From the NCBI RefSeq assembly GCF_900115815.1, contig NZ_FOXV01000014.1:1-64000 (forward strand): a stretch of 64,000 nt of DNA, written 5' to 3'. The stretch comes from Roseivivax halotolerans. GTDB lineage: Bacteria; Pseudomonadota; Alphaproteobacteria; Rhodobacterales; Rhodobacteraceae. Numbering within the stretch: position 1 is the stretch's first letter; the number at the start of each line of letters is the position of its first letter. The notes under the pieces were generated by a model that worked only from the letters and a program-made list of their open reading frames with translations, was not told the origin of the DNA and searched no databases. Positions 34,908 through 42,745 of this stretch are shown here, in pieces. Both the position numbers and the translations under genes were made by a program.

Positions 34908-35087
34908 ATGACAGACGCCTTTTCCAGTCTCTGCAGGTCGGATCTCATGCATCGCTATCGCCAACTTACGACGCTGAAGCAGCGTCTCCGCACTCTTTCT
35001 TCCGCCTACGGCGTTTATGAAGCCCTGAGCTGGCTCGCCGCCCTGATCTCGAGCACGGCCGCAGCGCTTGCGGAGCTCTTCGCATGA
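34908..35087 (+). CDS. Small helical protein coupled to the AAA+ ATPase
   Basis: A 59-aa frame (MTDAFSSLCRSDLMHRYRQL...). Alternatively it is 46 aa from an ATG at 34947 (MHRYRQLTTLKQRLRTLSSA...), which sits after CAGGTCGGATCTC. The product is predicted to be a basic amphipathic helix followed by a hydrophobic C-terminal helix (YEALSWLAALISSTAAALAELFA, residues 37-59), possibly membrane-seeking. Its TGA overlaps the ATG of the AAA+ gene (ATGA at 35084-35087), which argues that it is translated. No family recognised. Confidence 0.5.
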   Translation: MTDAFSSLCRSDLMHRYRQLTTLKQRLRTLSSAYGVYEALSWLAALISSTAAALAELFA

Positions 35088-36394
35088 GTGCCCGCGACAT
35101 GAAGCGCTACGGCACCTACTGGCTGCTTGGATGGCCCGATGATGTGCATCGCTCCTCCGATCTCGCGCAAGTTGACATCGCGCGCCGCGTCCGCCGTGGC
35201 TTGGAGCTGACACCGCAAATGCTGCGTCTCGCCTGGCGGCATCGTCGGGACGTGCATCTGCGCGCAAAGCACGAGGCAGCGCAGCGGCTTGCGCTCTATT
35301 TTTGCGGAGGCAACTGCGAGACGTATGCGTCGTACCTGTTGACCGCGACACAGCGCTGGTCGTTAGAGAAATGCGTGCTGGCGATGCGCCAAGCGCGTCG
35401 GCAAGCGACGAATGCTCATTATGACGGACAACGCTTCGCGCCGACGATCGCGCGCCACCGCGCGATGATCCTCGAGCCCCAAGAAGAAGATGAGTCCCGG
35501 ACAGCCGAGCTCCTGGCTCGCTGTATCGATACGAGCGTAGACCGCGTGCGCATTCACACCTATCGCTCGCTCGATCGATCTTCCCGCAGCGATGCGAAAG
35601 CACGGGACCGTGACGCGCTGCGCACCGCGCTCTGCGAGCCTATAACGCTTGCGGGCCCGAAGGATCGACACAAATGCGATGAGGTCTTTGCACAGCTATA
35701 TCTTGAAAGCCCGTGGCTTGCCGAAGCACTCACCTACCTCTGGCGTGCCGCGCGCGTTAATGTCGAGAAGTCCGGCACGTTTGTTCTCCCGCCGCTCGTC
35801 CTCGCGGGCCCGCCCGGATGTGGCAAGACACACCTTGCAGAGCGCCTCGGCGAAGTCTCAGGCTGCGCACCGCTGCGGCTCGACATGAGCAGCATCACGG
35901 CGAGTTTTATTGTGACGGGCGCGGAATACACGTGGGCGAGCGCGAGCGCGGGACGACCGATCGAGCATATCGCGGAGACACAGATCGCGAACCCGATCGT
36001 GATCCTCGACGAGATCGACAAGCGCGCGCATGGTGCGAATGGCGGCGATGCAGCCACCGCGCTGTTACCGCTGCTCGAGCGCTCGACCGCGGCCGCGTAT
36101 CAATCGCCGTACCTCGAAGCGCCCGTGGATCTCAGCCACGTGTCTTGGATCCTCTGCGTCAACGATGTCGCGTGCCTGCCTCGCCCTCTGCGAGACCGGG
36201 TCCGTGTCGTGCAGTGCCCGATGCCGGAAGGCGCACATTTGCGCGACCTCGTCGCGCGCATCCTCGGCGAGGATGTCGATCCGGCGATCCTCGAGACAGC
36301 AACCGACGCGGTCGCAGGCGGTCGTTCGCTGCGCTGGCTGTCCCGCCTTGCCGATCAGCTCCGCGCGATCGCTGACGCGCCCGTCCTGCACTGA
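35084..36394 (+). CDS. Lon-type AAA+ ATPase without protease domain
   Basis: A 436-aa protein. Residues 1 to about 220 form an N-terminal region rich in Arg/His helices with no family I recognise. A single AAA+ module follows: Walker A GPPGCGKTHLA (about 242-252), Walker B NPIVILDEIDK (about 303-313), a sensor-1-like Asn in LCVNDVACLP (about 356) and the arginine-finger region RPLRDRVRVV, all resembling the ATPase part of Lon. A helical lid ends the protein; there is no Ser-Lys protease domain. It is translationally coupled to the small upstream protein. A role as a helicase loader, an effector ATPase or a defence component is open. Confidence 0.8.
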   Translation: MSARDMKRYGTYWLLGWPDDVHRSSDLAQVDIARRVRRGLELTPQMLRLAWRHRRDVHLRAKHEAAQRLALYFCGGNCETYASYLLTATQRWSLEKCVLAMRQARRQATNAHYDGQRFAPTIARHRAMILEPQEEDESRTAELLARCIDTSVDRVRIHTYRSLDRSSRSDAKARDRDALRTALCEPITLAGPKDRHKCDEVFAQLYLESPWLAEALTYLWRAARVNVEKSGTFVLPPLVLAGPPGCGKTHLAERLGEVSGCAPLRLDMSSITASFIVTGAEYTWASASAGRPIEHIAETQIANPIVILDEIDKRAHGANGGDAATALLPLLERSTAAAYQSPYLEAPVDLSHVSWILCVNDVACLPRPLRDRVRVVQCPMPEGAHLRDLVARILGEDVDPAILETATDAVAGGRSLRWLSRLADQLRAIADAPVLH

Positions 36395-36804
36395 CCAGGG
36401 CTGCCGCGAATGCGGGGCTTGTGAGGGATCTAGTCCCGCCGTTCCCGGTGTTCCCGGCGCTCCAGCGCAGCAGCCCCCAAAGACACCACCTCTCACAGTT
36501 TGTGAAAAAGATTAGGAAAAGCAGCCGCATGGACTGCTTTCTTGAAATTTTGGAGCGGGAACGTGGGAACAGATATTTGGGGTTTGGGGCCGTTTTTAAG
36601 GTTATCCACACAAAGCCGGCCTGAACCGAAGGCCGACCCCTTGGCGCTTTCAGATTTTGCGATTCTATTGAGAGGACACGCAGCTGAAAGAGCGGCCGGG
36701 TCGCTGACGCCACATCAAACCGACCCGGCCACATGCCTTCTTTTAGCAAACTCTCACAGCCAATCGCCGCAGGCAAGCCTGTCGGCGCACCAAGGAGATT
36801 TGCC
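36395..36804. other. Candidate replication origin (iterons plus DnaA box)
   Basis: This 410-bp gene-free gap lies between the AAA+ and primase genes. Features in order: two direct GTTCCC repeats 9 bp apart (36441 and 36450); TCACA/TGTGA hairpin (36493-36505); A-rich tract; AAAGCAG/CTGCTTT inverted repeat (36518-36540); two GGGAAC repeats (36557 and 36565), the reverse complement of the first pair; tandem TTTGGGG TTTGGGG (36576-36589); and a perfect DnaA box TTATCCACA (36602-36610). A 10-bp inverted repeat GGCCGGGTCG/CGACCCGGCC (36694-36730) precedes the primase start. The combination is origin-like. Confidence 0.6.
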
Positions 36805-37140
36805 ATGACGCAGTCTTGCGCGTCCACCCTCACCCGGTCCCTTTTGGGGCCTGACATCTTTGGGGCGGTCAATGCTGCCGCCCTGCCCCGCCTCGAGACC
36901 CTTTGCCGGACCTGGGCGCCCGGCGGCGTGACGCGCGGTGCGGAATACCTCGCGCTCAACCCTACTCGCAACGACCGCTCGATCGGCTCGTTCTGCGTTA
37001 ATCTGCGGACGGGACGCTGGGCGGATTTTGCGACCGGTGATGCCGGCGGCGACCCGATCGCGCTTTATGCCTACCTGCATGGGCTCAAGCAGATCGACGC
37101 GGCGCGTCGGCTTGCCCTCGAGCTGGGGGTGGCGACATGA
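36805..37140 (+). CDS. Primase N-terminal-domain protein
   Basis: A 111-aa protein. The segment from about residue 55 (NDRSIGSFCVNLRTGRWADF, then ATGDAGGDPIALYAYLHG and a helical end DAARRLALELG) matches the N-terminal substrate-handling domain of phage and plasmid primase-helicases, the CHC2-like 'WxDFATGDxGGDxIxLxAY' type. Only one or two Cys are present, so a classical zinc ribbon is incomplete. It overlaps the helicase gene by ATGA (37137-37140). It appears to be a split-off domain working with the next protein. AAGGAG precedes the ATG. Confidence 0.75.
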   Translation: MTQSCASTLTRSLLGPDIFGAVNAAALPRLETLCRTWAPGGVTRGAEYLALNPTRNDRSIGSFCVNLRTGRWADFATGDAGGDPIALYAYLHGLKQIDAARRLALELGVAT

Positions 37141-39725
37141 TCGATACGACCGTCCGTGCCCCGATCCCTCTCATTCATGAGCTCTCGCCTGACGCAACCC
37201 GTGTTGTGCCGATGCCGACCGACACCGCGCTGCCCGATCTCTCGCGCGACGCGTCTTGCGTGGCAACCTACACTTACCGTGATGCAACCGGCGGCATTGT
37301 CGGGCTTGTGGCGCGCTATGAGCGGAGCGACCCCAAGACGACCAAGGGCATGAGCAAGTTTTATCGTCAGGTCACGCTCTGGCGTGATCCCGAGCGCGGG
37401 CTTGTGTTCGCGTGGCGCGGCATGGGCCCCAACCGGCCGCTCTATCGCCTGACCGACCTCCTCGCGCGGCCGGAAGCGTCTGTGATCATCAGCGAGGGCG
37501 AGGCCTGCGCTGACGCAGTCGCTGCAGCGTTCTCGCAGAATGTGAGCGTCTCCTGGTCCGGTGGGAGCAACGCTGTCTCCAAGACGGATTGGTCGCCGCT
37601 TGCGGGCCGCGATGTCATCCTTGTGCCCGATCATGATGACGCTGGCAAAAAGGCCATCGATGCGATCGAAGATATCCTCCGCAATGCGCGCGGCACTCGG
37701 ATCCGGAGGCTCGACATCGCACGGATCGGCTCGGCCGTGTCCGGCGATACGCCGCCCGGCTATGATATCGCGGACGCCATCGCGGACGGGCTCGATGGGA
37801 GGGCGCTGCGCGCGATGATCGAAGAACAGCGCGACCTCCTGACCGAGGTGGATCTTCCCGCCGAAACGCCGGCCGGCCCGGACGCAGCTGCGGACGAGGC
37901 GGCCGCCGACGGGACCAACCCGATCGAGACGTATTTGCAGGATACCTGGCAGACGGGCCTCACCCTGCCCGACGGCTTCTCCATCGACAAGACCGGAATC
38001 TACAAGCTCATCATCTCCGCGAAAGGAGAGCTCCAAAAGGAGTTTGCGGGATCGCCGATGCTCGTCGTCGGCCGCACGCGGACCGGCCGGGCCGGCGCGG
38101 GCTGGGGCTATCTCGTCGTCGTGATGACGCCGCTTGGCGACTGGGAGATTCTCGTCGTACCTGGACGTCTCCTTGCGGGGGACGGCCGCGAATTCCGCGA
38201 GCTTTTGGCCGAACTGGGCTGCGTCTGTCCTCAGAGTCGCGCCGGCCGGCAGGCACTGGCGGAATATGTCGGCCATGCGCAGACCTCGGAGATTGTCGAG
38301 GTGGTTACGCAGCCCGGCTGGCACGGCGACAGCTATTGCTTCCCGGACAGGGTCATCCAGCCGTCGGGCTCGACGCGGCGCTTGATCCTCGATCTCGGCG
38401 AGATGGATCACAAGATGAGCTGCCACGGCGATCCCGAGGCCTGGCAGCGCCTCGCGGCCCTGGCGGTCGGCAATTCGCGGCTCGCCTTCGCGCTCTCCGT
38501 CGCCTTCTCCGGCTATCTGCTCGAGCTGCTCGGCGAAGAAAACGCCGTCATCCACATCTACGGCCTCTCGTCGCGGGGCAAGACGACCATCATTTACGTC
38601 GCCGGTAGCGTGGCAGGCGGCGGCGGCCAGAGTGGCAACACGCATACGTGGCACGCTACCACGAATGGCCTCGAAGGGATCGCGGCGCTCCACAACGACA
38701 ACGTGCTCGTCCTCGACGAGATCAAGCAGGTCGCGCCGGACGAGCTGGGCGACGTGATCTACATGCTCGGCAACGGCAGCGGAAAGGCTCGCGCGGACAA
38801 GACTGGCAAAGCGAGGCCCGCGCACGGGTGGCGCGTCCTCGCCCTCTCCTCGGGAGAGGTCAAGATCGGGCAGCACATGGCCTCCGGCAAGCTCGGAGCG
38901 CGCGGACGGCTGCTCGGCGGCGTCACCGCCCGCGCGCTCGACGTGCCGATCGAGACGATGCCCGGATCGGGCCGCACCTACGAAAATCTCCATGGGTTCG
39001 AGAGCGAAGCCGCTCTTTCGGATCATCTCGCTCGTGAGGCGGCGCGCAGCTACGGTCATGCCGGGCCGGCATTTGTGGAGCACCTGGTGGAAGACCGCGA
39101 TGCGGCCGTCGCGATCGCAAGGCAAATGGTCGACCGGTTTGTCGCGCAGGTCCGCCGCGAAGATGACGATGCGCAGGTCAGCCGTGTCGCCCGCCGGTTC
39201 GGGACGGTTGCTGCGGCCGGGAGCCTCGCGACGAGCTATGGCGTCGTGCCCTGGCAGAGGGACACGGCCTACGAAGCCGCGCTCGCATGTTACGAGGCGT
39301 GGCGGCGCGAACGGGGCACGAATGCATCTGAGGACGAGACCGATGCGATTCGCCTCCTGCAGCGGTACTTCGAGAGCCATGGCGGGAGCCGGTTCGAGAC
39401 GATCAGCTCTCCTCGTGGCAGCACGAAGGCAAGCGAGGACGAGATTCCCACTCGGCTCGAGGATCGCCCGGTCCATGCGCGCTGCGGTTACCGCGCGTTC
39501 CTCCCCGGCCCGGACGGCAATGCGCACACCACGTATTACGTCACGCCCGAGGCCTGGCGGACGGAGATCTGTGATGGCCGGGATGCGGAATTCGTCGCAC
39601 GGGTCGCCCGCAAGTATGGCGCGCTCATCCCTGGCGAGTCAGGCCGGCTGCAGAAGAAGCAGCGTTTGCCGGACTACCCGGGCGGCACCCGCGTCTACGC
39701 GATCCAGCCCGACAAGCTGCCCTGA
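37137..39725 (+). CDS. Toprim-DUF927 primase-helicase
   Basis: An 862-aa replication protein. The N-terminal part (about residues 1-230) contains a Toprim fold: the Glu in SVIISEGEACADAVAAA (about 115-131) and the acidic DHDD in VILVPDHDDAGKKA (about 160-173). The DUF927 helicase region (about 275-610) has Walker A GLSSRGKTT (about 477-485), Walker B VLVLDEIKQV (about 522-531) and a sensor-like LALSSGEVK. The C-terminal 230 residues look like a DNA-binding or regulatory tail. Together with the 111-aa partner it would prime and unwind the element's DNA. Confidence 0.85.
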   Translation: MIDTTVRAPIPLIHELSPDATRVVPMPTDTALPDLSRDASCVATYTYRDATGGIVGLVARYERSDPKTTKGMSKFYRQVTLWRDPERGLVFAWRGMGPNRPLYRLTDLLARPEASVIISEGEACADAVAAAFSQNVSVSWSGGSNAVSKTDWSPLAGRDVILVPDHDDAGKKAIDAIEDILRNARGTRIRRLDIARIGSAVSGDTPPGYDIADAIADGLDGRALRAMIEEQRDLLTEVDLPAETPAGPDAAADEAAADGTNPIETYLQDTWQTGLTLPDGFSIDKTGIYKLIISAKGELQKEFAGSPMLVVGRTRTGRAGAGWGYLVVVMTPLGDWEILVVPGRLLAGDGREFRELLAELGCVCPQSRAGRQALAEYVGHAQTSEIVEVVTQPGWHGDSYCFPDRVIQPSGSTRRLILDLGEMDHKMSCHGDPEAWQRLAALAVGNSRLAFALSVAFSGYLLELLGEENAVIHIYGLSSRGKTTIIYVAGSVAGGGGQSGNTHTWHATTNGLEGIAALHNDNVLVLDEIKQVAPDELGDVIYMLGNGSGKARADKTGKARPAHGWRVLALSSGEVKIGQHMASGKLGARGRLLGGVTARALDVPIETMPGSGRTYENLHGFESEAALSDHLAREAARSYGHAGPAFVEHLVEDRDAAVAIARQMVDRFVAQVRREDDDAQVSRVARRFGTVAAAGSLATSYGVVPWQRDTAYEAALACYEAWRRERGTNASEDETDAIRLLQRYFESHGGSRFETISSPRGSTKASEDEIPTRLEDRPVHARCGYRAFLPGPDGNAHTTYYVTPEAWRTEICDGRDAEFVARVARKYGALIPGESGRLQKKQRLPDYPGGTRVYAIQPDKLP

Positions 39726-39733
39726 ACACCCAA

Positions 39734-39764
39734 ACCGGCGGGCCGGATCATCCGGCCCGCCGGT
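39734..39764 (+). terminator. Strong hairpin after the primase-helicase gene
   Basis: A 15-bp perfect inverted repeat with a single central base; the left arm is ACCGGCGGGCCGGAT. It lies 9 bp after the helicase stop. There is no T-tract, so it may act as a Rho-independent pause, an mRNA 3' stabiliser or a DNA cruciform rather than a classical terminator. Confidence 0.65.
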
Positions 39765-39807
39765 ACACCTGCCGCATTCGCGGCGTTATCATCTGAAAGG
39801 AAACACG

Positions 39808-40308
39808 ATGTACTGCATCATTGCCGCGCGGCACGCGCTCCCGAACCTCGCCACCAACCCTGCCGACGAGTATGACCGCGCCGTCGTCATCCCGGTGACG
39901 GAAGGCCCGACCGAGAACACCCCGTCTATTGGCGAATGCCTGTACACCCTGGATGGCTACGAGTTCGTTCTGCTCGGGTGCTTCCCTGACGTTGATGAGG
40001 CTTGTTTGGAGATGGACGCCGCATTCTCCGCTTGCTCGACGCGCATCGCGCCGGATGATTGGTTCATGCCGGTTTTGCCTGCCACCCGGATCCTTGCGGC
40101 ACGCCGCGCACTGCCCCTGACCGAGCTGAGCCACCGGGACACCGCCGTTTACACGCGGAGCGCCGCTGAAAACCTTCACCTTGCTCCCCTGTCCGATGCC
40201 GAGCTCGAACAGGTCGCCAGCCACGTCCACGCCGTGGCAGAGCATGATGGCTTGAGCCTCCACCTCGGGGCCACGATGGAGACGCTGGAGGACTTGCGGC
40301 GGCTGTAG
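39808..40308 (+). CDS. Hypothetical protein, 166 aa, island cargo
   Basis: A 166-aa soluble protein starting MYCIIAARHALPNLATNPAD. It contains a segment with several acidic and aromatic residues (LYTLDGYEFVLLGCFPDVDEACLEMDAAF), a run of TRSAAENLHLAPLSDAELEQ and a short helical C-terminus. No signal peptide, membrane helix or known motif is visible. GAAAGGAAACACG gives a strong ribosome-binding site. Strong inverted repeats lie before (39734-39764) and after (40333-40360), so it behaves as an independent cassette. Function unknown. Confidence 0.65.
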   Translation: MYCIIAARHALPNLATNPADEYDRAVVIPVTEGPTENTPSIGECLYTLDGYEFVLLGCFPDVDEACLEMDAAFSACSTRIAPDDWFMPVLPATRILAARRALPLTELSHRDTAVYTRSAAENLHLAPLSDAELEQVASHVHAVAEHDGLSLHLGATMETLEDLRRL

Positions 40309-40717
40309 TTTGAGGCACCGCGATCACGAATGTGCCGGCCCGGCGCTCTACGGGCCGGCAATTGCGCTGTTCTTCGGCTTTAATCTAGCTGCACCTAGGG
40401 CCTCGCGGTGAGATCGACCCTGATGGTGACGGCCGCGACGCTTTGAGGGCATGGCTCACCGCTTTGTCTAGGGACCGAACCGGACAATCAGCGATCCGCG
40501 CTGCCTCAACGCCTAGTCATATGCCCGCAAGTCGGTGGTCTGGCAGGTCGGCTTCGGCGTTCCGCTCATTCTGCTTAGCCCGCCTTTTGGGTTCGCGAGA
40601 TGCATTTTTTCTGGAAAGAGCAACAACAACGATGCATGCGGAAAAACTGGCCTCCCGGCCGGCAGATAGATAAGGCTGGCCGCGCAACCATCAGCAGAAC
40701 AATCAACGCGAGTTTCC
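40309..40717. other. Gene-free junction between the island and the polysaccharide locus
   Basis: No coding region is supported in this 409-bp stretch. The right end of the integrated element should lie here. It holds the hairpin at 40333-40360 and a short GGCC-rich segment near 40645-40680. I searched by eye for a copy of the urtE 3' end and found only short chance matches, so no att site is called. Confidence 0.5.
40333..40360 (+). terminator. Hairpin after the 166-aa cargo gene
   Basis: Perfect 9-bp arms TGCCGGCCC and GGGCCGGCA surround a 10-nt loop, 24 bp downstream of the stop. No T-run follows. It shares the GGCCGG core with the hairpin at 39734-39764. Confidence 0.6.
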
Positions 40718-41866
40718 ATGGCCCCACAGTCGAGCGCCGAAGCACAGCCTCTTCACGTCATGCTGACCGTGAATGCTGCCTGGAACATCTGGAACTTCCG
40801 ACAGCCGATTCTCAAGGCGCTGCTCTCTAAGGGCCATCGCGTCACCGTGCTGGCGCCGGCGGATGACAGTGTGCCAAAGCTCCAGGAGATGGGCTGCAGG
40901 GTCCTGCCGCTGGAGATGTCGGCTAAGGGGCTGAACCCGCTCGAAGGGCTGCGCTTGCGCCGCACCTGTGTTCGCGCCTTCCGGCAGGAGCGTCCCGACA
41001 TCGTGTTCAGCTACACGATCAAGAACAACCTGTTCGGTGCCATGGCGGCGCGGACATGCAGTTTGCCCTTCCTGCCTAATGTCACCGGGCTGGGCACAGC
41101 GTTCCTCTCTGGAGGGGCGCTCCAGCGGGTGGCGGAGGGCCTCTATCGCCATGCCTTCCGGTCGCTGCCGACGGTCTTCTTTCAGAACGAGGATGACAGG
41201 GCGCTGTTCCTTTCCCGCCGGCTGGTGCGCGAAGAGCAGACAGAGGTGCTGCCTGGCTCCGGCATCGACCTTGAGCGTTTCGCCGCCGCGCCTTTCCCCG
41301 AGGGGCCGGAGACGCGCTTCTTGATGGTCGCCCGGCTGCTGCGCGACAAAGGCGTGCGCGAATACGTTGAGGCGGCGCGGATGCTCAAGGCCGAGGGCGC
41401 GCAGGCGCGCTTTCAGATCCTCGGCGCGACCGATTCCGAGAACCGCACCGCCATCTCCCGCGAGGAGCTGGCGGAGTGGGAAGCAGAGGGCGTGATCGAA
41501 CACCTCGGCACCGCGCCGGACGTGCGCCCCCACATCGCCTCGGCTCATTGCATCGTGCTACCGTCCTACCGCGAGGGCGCGCCGCGCACGCTGATCGAGG
41601 CGGCGGCCATGGCGCGCCCCCTGATCGCGACGGATGTGCCCGGTTGCAAGTCGGTGGTCGACCATGCAGCGAACGGCCTTCTTTGCAAGGTGCGCAGCGG
41701 AGCGAGCCTGGCCGACGCATTCCGTCGCTTTCTGGCGATGGACACAGGCGAACGGCGCGAGATGGGCCAAACGGGCCGGGCCAAGATGGCCGCCGAATAC
41801 GACGAGGGGCTGATCGTGGCCGCCTACGAGCGCGCTATGGTGCAGATGATCGGCCGCGGAGTCTGA
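40718..41866 (+). CDS. Glycosyltransferase family 4 (PglA-like)
   Basis: A 382-aa GT-B glycosyltransferase. The N-terminal domain (HVMLTVNAAWNIWNFRQPIL...) and the C-terminal GT1-type domain, with ILGATDSENRTAI and LPSYREGAPRTLIEAAAMARPLIATDVPGC (donor-binding EGxPRTLxEA motif), are typical of PglA/GT4 enzymes. These add a sugar to a lipid-linked acceptor in the cytoplasm. First gene of the polysaccharide locus. The start could also be Met15 at 40760; neither has a strong Shine-Dalgarno. Confidence 0.88.
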   Translation: MAPQSSAEAQPLHVMLTVNAAWNIWNFRQPILKALLSKGHRVTVLAPADDSVPKLQEMGCRVLPLEMSAKGLNPLEGLRLRRTCVRAFRQERPDIVFSYTIKNNLFGAMAARTCSLPFLPNVTGLGTAFLSGGALQRVAEGLYRHAFRSLPTVFFQNEDDRALFLSRRLVREEQTEVLPGSGIDLERFAAAPFPEGPETRFLMVARLLRDKGVREYVEAARMLKAEGAQARFQILGATDSENRTAISREELAEWEAEGVIEHLGTAPDVRPHIASAHCIVLPSYREGAPRTLIEAAAMARPLIATDVPGCKSVVDHAANGLLCKVRSGASLADAFRRFLAMDTGERREMGQTGRAKMAAEYDEGLIVAAYERAMVQMIGRGV

Positions 41867-42648
41867 TAGACACGGGCTTCTTTATCCTGTCGAAGCTGGC
41901 CGGCGCGCTGCTGCGGCCCGACACCTGGATCGTGATCGCCTTCGCGGTCATCCTACTGTCCCTCGCCACGAACAGGCGCCAGCTCGGCCTGTGGGTCTCG
42001 GGGCTGGCCTTCACCGGGGTGTTGCTGCTGGCTGTACTGCCCCTTGGCGATCTCTTGCTGCGCCCGATCGAGACACGCCACGCAGCAGAGCCGCGGCTGG
42101 ATGACGTGCAGGGCATCATCCTACTCGGTGGCGGCGAGGATGCGCGGGCCAGTGCCTTCTGGGGCCAGTTGCAGCGCAACGAGGGCGGCGAGCGCTATAC
42201 GGCAGCATTGGCCCTTGCACGGTTGTATCCAGAGGCCCGGCTGCTCTTCACCGGTGGCAGCGGCGCGCTGCGCGATGCTGGCGGCACCGATGTAACCGAG
42301 GCTGCGATGGCCGAATGGTTCTTCCTGCGCCAGGGCCTCGCGGCGGAGCGCATGCTGTTCGAGAGCCGCTCGCGCAACACAGCCGAGAACGCCCGCCTCG
42401 GCCTAGCCCTCGCGGAACCTGCCCCCGGCGAAAGCTGGGTGCTCGTCACCAGGGCCTTTCACATGCCGCGCGCCATGCGCAGCTTCGAGCAGGCAGGCTG
42501 GGCCGGGCTTGTCGCCTGGCCGGTCGATTATCGCACCGGCAACTTCAGAGATCGCATCGGCTGGAACCTGACACGCAACCTCGATGTGCTCGCCATCGCC
42601 GTGCGGGAGCGCGTCGGGCAGATCGCCTACGGGATGACAGGCCGATAG
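41863..42648 (+). CDS. YdcF/ElyC-type DUF218 membrane protein
   Basis: About 262 codons. Two N-terminal membrane helices (FFILSKLAGALLRPDTWIVIAF..., GLAFTGVLLLAVLPLG) are followed by a DUF218 domain (GIILLGGGEDARA, TGGSGALRDAGGTDVTEA, SRNTAENARLGLA, VTRAFHMPRAMRSFE). ElyC-like proteins influence envelope polysaccharide precursors. The homologous N-terminus (LIDTGFFILSKL) falls where only CTG (41863) or ATA (41866) is available, overlapping the TGA of the preceding gene. It therefore uses a non-standard start by coupling, or its start codon was altered. Confidence 0.8.
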   Translation: MIDTGFFILSKLAGALLRPDTWIVIAFAVILLSLATNRRQLGLWVSGLAFTGVLLLAVLPLGDLLLRPIETRHAAEPRLDDVQGIILLGGGEDARASAFWGQLQRNEGGERYTAALALARLYPEARLLFTGGSGALRDAGGTDVTEAAMAEWFFLRQGLAAERMLFESRSRNTAENARLGLALAEPAPGESWVLVTRAFHMPRAMRSFEQAGWAGLVAWPVDYRTGNFRDRIGWNLTRNLDVLAIAVRERVGQIAYGMTGR

Positions 42649-42745
42649 GTTGACCAAGCCCTTCGCGGATCGTCTCGCGCACGAGCTGCAGAAAACAGGC
42701 TGACAATGGGTCAAATTTCTTGCAATGCGGCAACGCAGCATTTAC

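Larger units (their letters stand above)
32841..40717. mobile_element. Putative small integrative, replicative element
   Basis: About 7.8 kb between urtE and the polysaccharide locus. It holds an integrase at the left edge, an excisionase-like gene, a small protein with a Lon-type AAA+ ATPase, an origin-like intergenic region, a two-gene primase-helicase and a 166-aa unknown. No structural, packaging, partition or conjugation genes are visible. The left edge is defined by the urtE stop. The right edge is somewhere in 40361-40717; no convincing direct repeat (attL/attR) was found by eye. It is best described as a phage-satellite-like or plasmid-like integrated island. Confidence 0.7.

Noticed and set aside
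34677-35603. 308-codon minus-strand frame over the start of the AAA+ operon
   Set aside because: Arg/Ser/Ala-rich without any domain, and it covers the overlapping small-protein and AAA+ start region that has ATGA coupling on the plus strand.
37071-39527. 818-codon minus-strand frame opposite the Toprim-DUF927 gene
   Set aside because: The plus strand has Walker A/B and Toprim motifs. The antisense frame shows only biased composition typical of GC-rich shadows.
40531-40545. Short match of TCGGTGGT-CTGGC to urtE (32770-32783, TCGGTGGTTCTGGC) as a possible att repeat
   Set aside because: It needs a gap, is not continued on either side, and is within the range of chance matches between two regions of this size.
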